Origin: JBEIFW01 sp044370695
GTDB lineage: Bacteria > Actinomycetota > Acidimicrobiia > Acidimicrobiales > Ilumatobacteraceae
Direction of reading: 5' to 3'
Assembly (NCBI GenBank): GCA_044370695.1
Contig: JBILVB010000220.1
Coordinates: forward strand, 1 to 5,446
Length of the DNA: 5,446 nt
The notes beneath the pieces were generated by a model, which saw only the letters and a program-made list of their open reading frames with translations, was not told the origin of the DNA and made no database searches. This document shows positions 1 through 5,446 of the stretch, in pieces. Within the stretch, counting starts at the first letter, position 1, and each line of letters opens with the position of its first letter. A program made the position numbers and the translations under genes.

Positions 1-2304
1 GTTCGCCCGCCGTCGGGCTCGGGTGAACCACGGTGTTCCCTGCTCCAGTTCGGCGGCGATGCGCCGCTCGGCCTCGGCGGCCGCGCGTTCGTCGTCGGGT
101 CCGATCGCGCCCGGTCCGTAGGCGGCGGCCGTCACCGCTGCGGTGAGCGTGCGCAGGGCGTCGGCGTCCACCCGGGGGGTGCGGCGCAGCCGGACGGCGA
201 CCTCCTGCGGGGTGTCGCTCGCCGGCACCCGCACGCCCGCGGCGTCGAGGGTGACACGGGCCCGGTCCCAGCTGAGCAGAATCCGGTCGTTGGCGGTCGC
301 CGCCGCCCTGCGGCGCCTCGACCACCGCCGCCGGTGCAGTGCCGGCACACCGAGCAGCCATCCGGCCCCGAGCGCCACGAGTGCCGTCACGATGCCGACT
401 GCGGGCCACGGCACGTCCCAGCCGTCGGCGCCCGCCCCGGCCGCCGTGGCGGACGAACCGCCGGCGGGCAGGAAGTCCTCGAGGTCGAACGACAGCGGCG
501 GCAACGTGTCCGGCACCGGGGTCTCGGCATCGGCCGGGAGGGTCGTGTCGGTGGTTGCCGTCGGGGCCTCGTCGACCTGCTGGCCCTGCACGAAGGTGTA
601 GGTCTCGGCGTCGGGGTTGCCCCGGCTCGGCGTCGGTTCGAAGGCCAGCCAGCCCACCCCGTCGAAGTAGACCTCGGGCCACGCATGGGCGTGGCGGCCC
701 TGGACGCTGAAGGCGCCGTCGCCGGTGGCGACGCCCGAGGTGTACCCGACGGCCACCCGGGCCGGCAGCCCGAGGGCGCGGGCGAACGCGGCGAATGCGC
801 TCGAGAACTGCTCGCAGTAGCCCCGCCGGTTCTCGAGGAACGTGACCAGCGCGTTCGTGCTCGACCCGGCGCCGACGCGCAGGTCGTAGGTGAAGTTGTT
901 GCGGAAGAACTGCTGCAGTGCGACGGCCTGGTCGTACGGCGTGGCCTGACCGAGGGTGATCTGGCGTGCGAGGTCGCCGAGGCGGCTCGGGAAGTTGGCC
1001 GGCAACGCCGTCCACCGGCGGTCGATCCGGGTTGGGGTCGGGGCGGCGCGCAGCGCGTCGGGCGTCACCGCGGACGGCACGCGGGACACCACCGTGTAGG
1101 TGGTTCCCTGGCTGAGCCGGCCGCGAGGCACCTGCGCCGCGCCGGTGGCGGCGTTGTAGGACACGCCCGTGAGCCCGGACAGCTCGACGGGCCGGTACGC
1201 CATCGGCACCCACGCCGAGTCGAACTCGCCGACGGTGATCACCTGCGAAACGGCCTCGCTGAGCGCGGCGGGCGGTTCGGCGCTGTCGCCGATACGGTCG
1301 TCGCCGTCACGCAGTGCGTCGGACAACGTCCATGCGGTGCCGTCGAAGGTGTCCAGCGAATTGAGGCGCCAGTAGGACTTGTGATCGCTGCGGACCCGGA
1401 ACAGCTCGGCGGTGGTCGGGCTCGACAACCGGCTGCGGAGGGTCACGAACGGGTTGTCGGCAACGCGACGCCCGCCGCTCGACTGTTTGGTCTCGATGAC
1501 GGGACGGTCACCGGCGCCGGGCAGCGCCGGCCCGATGACGAGGCCGACGGCGAGCGCACCGGCGCCGAGCACGACTCCGGTGCGCACGGCGGATGCGACC
1601 GCTCGACGGCGACCGCCGGCGAGCCAGCCGGTACGGGCCCCGTCGCGCCAGGTCCGCAGTGCCACGACCGAGACCACGGCCGCCATCACCCACGCCGCGG
1701 TCACCGCCAGGCGGTTGCGATCGGCGCCGATGGCGGAGCAGAACACGAACAGCACCCCGGCGGGCAGGATCGCCTCGAACGCCAGCCGCAGCCGGAACGC
1801 GATCGCATCCGACAGCGACGCCGTGACCCAGATCGCCACCATGGCCGCCGCGAGGAAGCCGCCCTCGGTCGGCACCGGCGCAACGGCGGTGGGGAACGCC
1901 GACCAGGCTCTCGTCAGCTCGTCGTACGCGAGGTCCCACGTCGCCGACGACGGCAGCAGGAACGTGGTCGTGTCCCGGTAGCGCACGACGGCGACGGTGA
2001 CCGCCATCCCCACGAGCGACGCGACGACGGCGAGGACCGGGTGCCAGCGACGCCGCCGGGCCACGGCGGCGAGCAGGTGGGCGACGCCGGCGGTGAGGAC
2101 CATGGGCGCCAGGTGGGTCCAACCCAGGAACACCCGGCAGAAGCCGGCGGCGGTCGAGACGCTCAAGGCGAAGAGCGCCCCTTCGGCCAACGACGGGCTC
2201 ACGGAGGGGCCGGTCCTACGGGCCGCGCCCGAACCGCCCGGGGACGGTGCCCCGGCGGGTGGTGCACCGGCGGGTGGGCTCGGCCGCGCAAGCGTCGTGG
2301 TCAC
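1..2304 (-). CDS. Membrane-bound transglutaminase-like protein (TgpA/DUF3488 type), C-terminus cut by window edge
   Basis: Likely an envelope enzyme with a papain-like transglutaminase core outside the cytoplasmic membrane; its substrate is unknown. The frame stays open for 768 codons and leaves the window at position 1. Seen in order: a Pro/Ala/Gly-rich tail (about residues 1-35); roughly six or seven hydrophobic segments between residues 40 and 262; a pre-catalytic region with the family motif YWRLNSLDTFDG (311-322); the catalytic region with Cys497 in RRGYCEQF, His540 in HAHAWPEV and an acid, Glu556, in FEPTP; a Thr/Pro/Asp-rich linker (about 575-630); one more membrane segment (about 634-655); and a basic, cytoplasmic, DUF4129-like tail ending in view with an AAYG motif. 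Cys-His-acid spacing (43 and 16) fits TgpA. The GTG start at 2304 overlaps the upstream stop as GTGA and has a GGGAG ribosome site 7 bases ahead, so it was preferred to later GTGs. Family length is about 700-800 residues, so little is probably missing. Family call is confident; function is inferred. Confidence 0.93.
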   Translation of the reverse strand, partial: MTTTLARPSPPAGAPPAGAPSPGGSGAARRTGPSVSPSLAEGALFALSVSTAAGFCRVFLGWTHLAPMVLTAGVAHLLAAVARRRRWHPVLAVVASLVGMAVTVAVVRYRDTTTFLLPSSATWDLAYDELTRAWSAFPTAVAPVPTEGGFLAAAMVAIWVTASLSDAIAFRLRLAFEAILPAGVLFVFCSAIGADRNRLAVTAAWVMAAVVSVVALRTWRDGARTGWLAGGRRRAVASAVRTGVVLGAGALAVGLVIGPALPGAGDRPVIETKQSSGGRRVADNPFVTLRSRLSSPTTAELFRVRSDHKSYWRLNSLDTFDGTAWTLSDALRDGDDRIGDSAEPPAALSEAVSQVITVGEFDSAWVPMAYRPVELSGLTGVSYNAATGAAQVPRGRLSQGTTYTVVSRVPSAVTPDALRAAPTPTRIDRRWTALPANFPSRLGDLARQITLGQATPYDQAVALQQFFRNNFTYDLRVGAGSSTNALVTFLENRRGYCEQFSSAFAAFARALGLPARVAVGYTSGVATGDGAFSVQGRHAHAWPEVYFDGVGWLAFEPTPSRGNPDAETYTFVQGQQVDEAPTATTDTTLPADAETPVPDTLPPLSFDLEDFLPAGGSSATAAGAGADGWDVPWPAVGIVTALVALGAGWLLGVPALHRRRWSRRRRAAATANDRILLSWDRARVTLDAAGVRVPASDTPQEVAVRLRRTPRVDADALRTLTAAVTAAAYGPGAIGPDDERAAAEAERRIAAELEQGTPWFTRARRRAN
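2248..2277. repeat. Two-copy 15-bp tandem repeat in the transglutaminase N-terminal tail
   Basis: On the plus strand, TGCCCCGGCGGGTGG (2248-2262) is followed directly by TGCACCGGCGGGTGG (2263-2277), with one mismatch. In the minus-strand gene it encodes PPAGA twice (residues 10-19) within a disordered cytoplasmic tail. Copy number may vary between strains because the unit is in frame. Confidence 0.75.
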
Positions 2305-3473
2305 GCGGGCACTCCCGGGCGGTGGCGACCGGCGGTGGTCCAGGCCTCGGCGAGGCCGGTCGTCCCCGTCCGGTCGAGCAGCCGTAGCCGCGCCGAGTTG
2401 ACCGCCGGAGGCATCGGTCCCTCGTGGACGATGACGACCACGGCGTTGTACCGACGGCGCATGCCGTTCACCACGGCGAGTTCCACCGGGGTGAGACGGC
2501 CGGTGACGACGATGAGGGTGCCGCCCTGGCCGCCCCGGCCCAGGGGCGACAGCAGGGCCCGCAGGGAACCGCCTCCCGGCGCCACCATCGCCAGGTACTC
2601 CATCACGGCCTCGGTGTGTCCCAACCCGCTGCCACCGCCGGTGTCGCGGCCGTCCGTAGTGCAGAACTGCACGGTGTGGCGGGCCCGGTGTGCGGCCTCG
2701 ACGACGCTCGCGGCGCTCGACACCGCTCGCTCGAAGCCGTCCGGGCCGTACGCCGAGGCCCGAGCGTCGAGCACGACCGTCGTGCGGTCGGCCCATGGAC
2801 GCTCGTCCTGGCGCACGAGCAGCTCGCCACCCCGGCGAGCGCTCGAGCGCCAGTGGATGCGGCGCAACTCGTCGCCCACGGCGTACTCGCGCAGGCCGAA
2901 GAACTCCTCGCCCTTGCTGCCGATCGCGTTGTGGCGCACCGCGTTCCCTGACGGGTCCTGGTCACCGCCGGTGCCCAGAGCGGGCACCACCTCGACTGCC
3001 GGGTACACGGTGACGTCGGTCGCGCCCGCTACCCGTACCCGTCGGCGGGCGAGGCCGAACGGGTCGACCACCTCGGCGTGCATCGGGCCGACGGGCACCC
3101 GGCCCCGGCGGGTCGTGGGCAGGTGGTACGCCACCCGGGCGAGCTGACCGCCGGCGAGCGGTGCGAGCTGCAGGCGGGGCCCGGCCGTGCGGCCGATCGG
3201 ATCGATGATGCGCAGTGGCGGCGTGCGCCGCCGGCCCGGGTTCCTCACCTTCAGCTCGACGCGCGTGCTCTCCCCGGCGTGCACCCGGGTCGGGTGGACG
3301 CTGCGGTCGACGTCGAGCGCGACCCGGGCGACGCGCACGTGGAGCACCGCGAGCACGACGAGCACGGCCGCGGCACTCGACAGCAGGTACAGCTCGAACA
3401 CGCCGAACAGGCGGGCTGCGACGAGCGCCGGTGCGGCAGCGATCAGCAGCGACCATCCCTGGCGGGTGGGCAT
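2301..3473 (-). CDS. DUF58 domain membrane protein (degenerate vWA-like fold)
   Basis: Probable membrane-anchored partner of the MoxR ATPase encoded just upstream; its biochemical role is not established for the family. The product is 390 residues. Two adjacent hydrophobic segments (about 8-20 and 27-45) form an N-terminal hairpin, followed by a beta-rich stretch (about 50-160) with VVDPFGL (135-141), typical of the family. The DUF58 signature runs from about 188 to 222 and includes GLREYAVGDELRRIHW (193-208) and SARRGGELLVR (211-221). A vWA-like strand then carries DARAS at 236-240 where a full metal site would read DxSxS, so metal binding is doubtful. The ATG lies 4 bases after the MoxR stop and has GAGG 7 bases upstream. 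The stop overlaps the transglutaminase start by 4 bases. Both junctions support one operon and coupled translation. Family assignment is confident. Confidence 0.95.
   Translation of the reverse strand: MPTRQGWSLLIAAAPALVAARLFGVFELYLLSSAAAVLVVLAVLHVRVARVALDVDRSVHPTRVHAGESTRVELKVRNPGRRRTPPLRIIDPIGRTAGPRLQLAPLAGGQLARVAYHLPTTRRGRVPVGPMHAEVVDPFGLARRRVRVAGATDVTVYPAVEVVPALGTGGDQDPSGNAVRHNAIGSKGEEFFGLREYAVGDELRRIHWRSSARRGGELLVRQDERPWADRTTVVLDARASAYGPDGFERAVSSAASVVEAAHRARHTVQFCTTDGRDTGGGSGLGHTEAVMEYLAMVAPGGGSLRALLSPLGRGGQGGTLIVVTGRLTPVELAVVNGMRRRYNAVVVIVHEGPMPPAVNSARLRLLDRTGTTGLAEAWTTAGRHRPGVPA
2312..2316 (-). promoter_or_regulatory. Ribosome binding site of the transglutaminase gene
   Basis: The minus strand reads GGGAG here, 7 bases before the GTG at 2304. 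It lies inside the last codons of the DUF58 gene. It decides the start, because the gene otherwise offers several GTG codons (for example residue 35) without such a site. Confidence 0.6.
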
Positions 3474-3477
3474 CGGG

Positions 3478-4437
3478 CTACCTCGTCGGGACCGGGACCG
3501 CGGCGAGCACCTCGGCCACGACCCGCGCCACGGGTAGTCCCTGGAGTTGGGCGTCGGCCGACAGCAGCAGGCGGTGGCCGATCACGGGCTCGGCGAGTGC
3601 CTTGACGTCGTCGGGCAGCACGTGGTCGCGTCCGGCGGCGGCCGCCCGAGCCCGGCTCGCCCGCAGCAGTGCGAGCGAAGCCCGGGGTGACATGCCGAGC
3701 TGGACGGCCGGATGGCGGCGGGTCGCGTCGGCGACGTCGACGAGGTAGTGCTTGACCGCCGGCGCGACGTGGACCGACCGCACGGCGTGGATCATCCCGA
3801 TCACCTGCGAGGCGGTGCACACCGGGCGCAGGTTGGCCAGGGCCCCCGGGGCGCCGTGGGTGTCGAGGATCTGCAGCTCCGCGTCTCGGGTGGGGTAGCC
3901 CATCGAGAGACGCATGAGGAACCGGTCGAGCTGGCTCTCGGGCAGCGGGAAGGTGCCTTCGTGCTCGATCGGGTTCTGGGTGGCGAGGACCATGAACGGT
4001 TGGGCGAGCCGGTAGCTCGTGCCGTCGACGGTGACCTGGCCCTCCTCCATCGCCTCGAGCAGGGCGGCCTGCGTCTTGGGTGACGCCCGGTTGATCTCGT
4101 CCGCGAGTACGAGGTTGGCGAAGATCGGGCCCGGGCGGAACTCGAAGGTGTCCGAGGACCGTTGCCAGACCGATACGCCGACGACGTCGGACGGGAGCAG
4201 GTCGGGGGTGAACTGGACACGTTTCCAGGAGCACTGGAGCGAGGCGGCGAGCGCCTTCGCGAGGCTGGTCTTTCCGACGCCGGGCACGTCCTCGACGAGC
4301 AGGTGGCCCTCGGCCAGCAGGCACAGCAGCGCCAGCTCCACCACCTCGGGCTTGCCTTGGATCACCTGCTCGACGTTGTCGACGATGGCGCGGAACAGCT
4401 CCGAAAGGCTCGCGGCCTCGGTGGTCGCGGCGGACAT
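3478..4437 (-). CDS. MoxR-family AAA+ ATPase
   Basis: A cytoplasmic ATPase of the MoxR group. Members are thought to act as chaperones that mature or remodel partner proteins with vWA-like domains, here plausibly the DUF58 protein. The product is 319 residues, a usual length for the group. Landmarks: Walker A PGVGKTS (52-58, Lys56); the pore-side FRPGPIFANLVLADEINR region with Walker B Asp113 and Glu114 (100-117); sensor 1 in LATQNP (Asn155); the arginine-finger region LPESQLDRFLMR (165-176); and sensor 2 in MSPRAS (Arg252) of the C-terminal lid. All ATPase residues are present, so it should be active. The ATG at 4437 was chosen over an in-frame TTG at 4446 that would add three residues. No good ribosome site precedes it, and a -10-like hexamer ends 7 bases upstream, so a leaderless transcript is possible. 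It is the first gene of the three-gene minus-strand operon. Confidence 0.97.
   Translation of the reverse strand: MSAATTEAASLSELFRAIVDNVEQVIQGKPEVVELALLCLLAEGHLLVEDVPGVGKTSLAKALAASLQCSWKRVQFTPDLLPSDVVGVSVWQRSSDTFEFRPGPIFANLVLADEINRASPKTQAALLEAMEEGQVTVDGTSYRLAQPFMVLATQNPIEHEGTFPLPESQLDRFLMRLSMGYPTRDAELQILDTHGAPGALANLRPVCTASQVIGMIHAVRSVHVAPAVKHYLVDVADATRRHPAVQLGMSPRASLALLRASRARAAAAGRDHVLPDDVKALAEPVIGHRLLLSADAQLQGLPVARVVAEVLAAVPVPTR
3481..3484 (-). promoter_or_regulatory. Ribosome binding site of the DUF58 gene
   Basis: The minus strand reads GAGG, 7 bases before the ATG at 3473 and directly before the MoxR stop codon TAG (3480-3478). A ribosome finishing MoxR would therefore stop on top of the next initiation site, which favours translational coupling. 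Confidence 0.6.
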
Positions 4438-4444
4438 GGGCCGC

Positions 4445-4450
4445 AACCTA
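4445..4450 (-). promoter_or_regulatory. Putative -10 element for the MoxR operon (leaderless)
   Basis: The minus strand reads TAGGTT, matching TAnnnT, with 7 bases between it and the ATG at 4437. Transcription would then start at or next to the A of the ATG. No convincing -35 hexamer is seen 16-18 bases upstream. The TAGG could alternatively be a weak ribosome site with a 9-base spacer, so this call is tentative. Confidence 0.4.
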
Positions 4451-4469
4451 CCGGGCCGTTTCCCGCCGT

Positions 4470-4495
4470 GCGGATCGGGGCGGATGGGAGCGGTT
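4470..4495 (+). repeat. Three GCGG(A/T)T direct repeats in 10-bp phase
   Basis: GCGGAT at 4470, GCGGAT at 4480 and GCGGTT at 4490 are spaced exactly 10 bp start to start, which puts them on one helix face. They lie in the divergent intergenic region over the expected -35 zone of the kinase promoter. GGGA (4486-4489) and TCCC (4495-4498) also form a short inverted repeat over the last copy. Binding of a regulator is an inference; GC-rich DNA can produce such repeats by chance. Confidence 0.4.
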
Positions 4496-4498
4496 CCC

Positions 4499-4504
4499 TA
4501 CAGT
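4499..4504 (+). promoter_or_regulatory. Putative -10 element for the ROK kinase gene (leaderless)
   Basis: TACAGT matches TAnnnT and ends 8 bases before the GTG at 4513, so transcription would begin about at the start codon. No ribosome site stands at a usable distance (the nearest GGGAG is over 20 bases away), which supports leaderless initiation. No clear -35 hexamer is seen. Confidence 0.45.
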
Positions 4505-4512
4505 CCTCGGAT

Positions 4513-5352
4513 GTGACGCTCGCCCTCGCGATCGACATCGGCGGCACGAAGCTCGAGGTGGGCCTCGTCGACGGCGACGGCACGGTGCTCGTGGCCCGCC
4601 GGGCGCCGACGGTGACCGCCGATCCGTGGCCGGGGCTCGCAGCGCTCGTGACCGACGTCCTCGCTCTGGCGTCGGAGCGGCCGGTCGCGCTCGGGTGCGG
4701 CTGCGCGGGGCCGATGACCCCGGAGGGCGCCACCGTCAGCCCGCTGAACATCGCCGGTTGGCGCGAGTTCCCGTTGCGGGACCGACTCGTGGGGCTCACC
4801 GGCTTGCCGGTGGTGATCGACAACGACGCGAAGGCGCTCGCCGTCGGGGAGGGTTGGCGCGGCGCGGCTCGCGGCGCCACGACGTACCTGGCGATGGTGG
4901 TGTCGACGGGCGTCGGCGGTGGCCTCGTCGTCGACGGGCGCGTCCTCCATGGAGCGACGGGCAACGCCGGCCACATCGGTCACCTCGTCGTGGTCCCGGG
5001 CGGGCGCCCGTGCGTCTGCGGCTCCCGGGGGTGCCTCGAAGCCGAGGCGTCGGGGACGGCGATCGCAGCGATCACCGGGCGCCCGGCGGCCGAGGCCGGT
5101 CCCGACGTGATCGCCCGGACCGGCCGGCTCGTGGGCCGGGCCGTCGCCGAGGTCGCCGTGCTGTTGGACCTGCCGCTCGCCGTGATCGCCGGATCGGTCG
5201 CGCTCGGGTTCGGCGAGCCGTTCTTCGCGGCGGCGCGCGCCGAAGCCGAACGGCTGGCCCGGATCTCCTACGCCCGGGGACTGCGCATCGAGCGGGCCGG
5301 TCTCGGGGATCACGGGCCGCTCGTGGGCGCCGCCGGTCTGGTGCTGGCCTAG
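4513..5352 (+). CDS. ROK-family sugar kinase, possibly N-acetylmannosamine kinase-like
   Basis: A cytoplasmic kinase that would transfer phosphate from ATP to a sugar or amino sugar. The product is 279 residues, slightly short for the family (usually about 290-320) but complete. Seen: phosphate-binding DIGGTK (8-13); SPLNIAGW (76-83); the catalytic aspartate in DNDAKA (Asp105); STGVGGG (131-137); a zinc motif with His157, Cys167, Cys169 and Cys174; and the C-terminal GPLVGAAGL. In the GxxGExGH motif the sugar-contacting Glu is replaced by His154 (GNAGHIGH), and the usual late GG is AGSVALG. From memory, E. coli NanK has a similar GHIGH and GSVGL pattern, so N-acetylmannosamine is a candidate, but no nan genes are nearby. 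The frame runs further upstream to 4162, opposite MoxR, yet homology starts only at GTG 4513. An ATG at 4511 is out of frame and stops at once. No helix-turn-helix is present, so it is a kinase rather than a ROK repressor. Confidence 0.93.
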   Translation: MTLALAIDIGGTKLEVGLVDGDGTVLVARRAPTVTADPWPGLAALVTDVLALASERPVALGCGCAGPMTPEGATVSPLNIAGWREFPLRDRLVGLTGLPVVIDNDAKALAVGEGWRGAARGATTYLAMVVSTGVGGGLVVDGRVLHGATGNAGHIGHLVVVPGGRPCVCGSRGCLEAEASGTAIAAITGRPAAEAGPDVIARTGRLVGRAVAEVAVLLDLPLAVIAGSVALGFGEPFFAAARAEAERLARISYARGLRIERAGLGDHGPLVGAAGLVLA

Positions 5353-5446
5353 GAGCCGAAACCTTGCACGAGGGCGGCGAAGCCGTTGGCGGTCGCCGCG
5401 AGCCGGTGCCCGACGACGGCCTGATAGACGTCGGAGTTGTACCAAT
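5349..5446 (-). CDS. C-terminus of a DUF1330-like small protein (partial)
   Basis: Only the last 31 residues are in view; the gene enters from the right edge. They begin WYNSDVYQAVVGHRLAA and end LVQGFGS before TAG. WYNS-x2-Y followed by a conserved Arg and a closing hydrophobic strand with Gly is the usual end of DUF1330 proteins, which are about 95 residues with a ferredoxin-like, dimeric alpha-beta barrel fold and no settled function. A general antibiotic-biosynthesis-monooxygenase-like relative is the main alternative. The stop shares the CTAG tetramer with the stop of the converging kinase gene, so neither gene has a spacer or a private terminator there. Confidence 0.7.
   Translation of the reverse strand, partial: WYNSDVYQAVVGHRLAATANGFAALVQGFGS

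Noticed and set aside
1412..1981. A 189-codon plus-strand open frame.
   Set aside because: It is antisense to the membrane domain of the transglutaminase, is Ala/Thr/Ser/Arg-rich and resembles no known family.
334..3147. A 937-codon open frame on the plus strand.
   Set aside because: It lies opposite the transglutaminase and DUF58 genes, whose protein motifs are complete. Its translation is Arg/Gly/Ala-rich with no recognisable domain, as expected of an antisense shadow in very GC-rich DNA.
3443..4324. A 293-codon minus-strand frame overlapping MoxR.
   Set aside because: It is the wrong frame on the same strand as MoxR. It lacks ATPase motifs and is Arg/Pro-rich.
4438..4446. A TTG start at 4446 for MoxR, adding three residues.
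   Set aside because: The ATG at 4437 is a better codon and fits the -10-like hexamer spacing. The TTG start would place the start codon inside that hexamer.
4162..4512. A longer ROK kinase start at the in-frame ATG 4162.
   Set aside because: The added 117 residues run antisense through MoxR and show no kinase homology. The ROK fold begins just after GTG 4513, where a -10-like element also lies.
4511..4516. ATG as a start for the plus-strand kinase.
   Set aside because: It is out of frame and immediately followed by TGA. The overlapping GTG at 4513 is in the kinase frame.
4498..5445. A 315-codon minus-strand open frame opposite the kinase gene.
   Set aside because: It has low-complexity Arg/Pro/Gly composition and no motifs, while the plus strand carries a complete ROK kinase. 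It is a composition shadow.
1..5446. Possible CRISPR array, tRNA or rRNA gene, insertion sequence or novel defence system.
   Set aside because: No spaced palindromic repeats, cloverleaf-like sequence, transposase motifs or terminal inverted repeats were seen. Nearly all of the window is accounted for by five coding regions of known families.

Overview
The window is very GC-rich DNA whose real reading frames strongly prefer G or C at third codon positions. It uses GTG as well as ATG starts and has almost no intergenic space. Together with the gene families, this suggests a high-GC actinobacterium (possibly Actinomycetia or Acidimicrobiia). That placement is an inference from composition and gene content, because no phylogenetic marker is present.

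Layout: positions 1-4437 hold a tightly packed minus-strand operon, read from right to left. It encodes a MoxR-family AAA+ ATPase (4437-3478), a membrane-anchored DUF58 protein (3473-2301) and a large membrane-bound transglutaminase of the TgpA/DUF3488 type (2304 to beyond position 1). The first two genes are 4 bases apart and the last two share a GTGA start/stop overlap, so co-transcription and translational coupling are likely. The transglutaminase gene does not appear in a list of closed ORFs because its stop lies outside the window, but its frame is open for 768 codons and carries a full set of family landmarks.

Positions 4438-4512 are a 75-bp divergent promoter region. Each side has a TAnnnT -10-like hexamer 7-8 bases before the start codon, which would fit leaderless transcripts in both directions. 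Between them lie three GCGG(A/T)T repeats spaced exactly 10 bp apart. Positions 4513-5352 on the plus strand encode a ROK-family sugar kinase with a complete zinc motif and a His where most sugar-binding ROK kinases have Glu, a feature recalling N-acetylmannosamine kinases. It converges on a minus-strand gene entering from the right edge (5446-5349), of which only the C-terminus is seen (DUF1330-like). The two stop codons overlap in one CTAG.

How the genes may work together: in MoxR systems the AAA+ ATPase is thought to act as a chaperone or remodeller for vWA-like partner proteins. Here the DUF58 protein is the partner, and the transglutaminase places a Cys-His-acid catalytic domain outside the membrane. 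The operon therefore looks like a cell-envelope module. This gene trio is a recurrent bacterial arrangement with poorly known function rather than a new system. The kinase and the DUF1330-like gene appear to be unrelated neighbours. No RNA genes, mobile elements, CRISPR arrays or clear terminators were seen.
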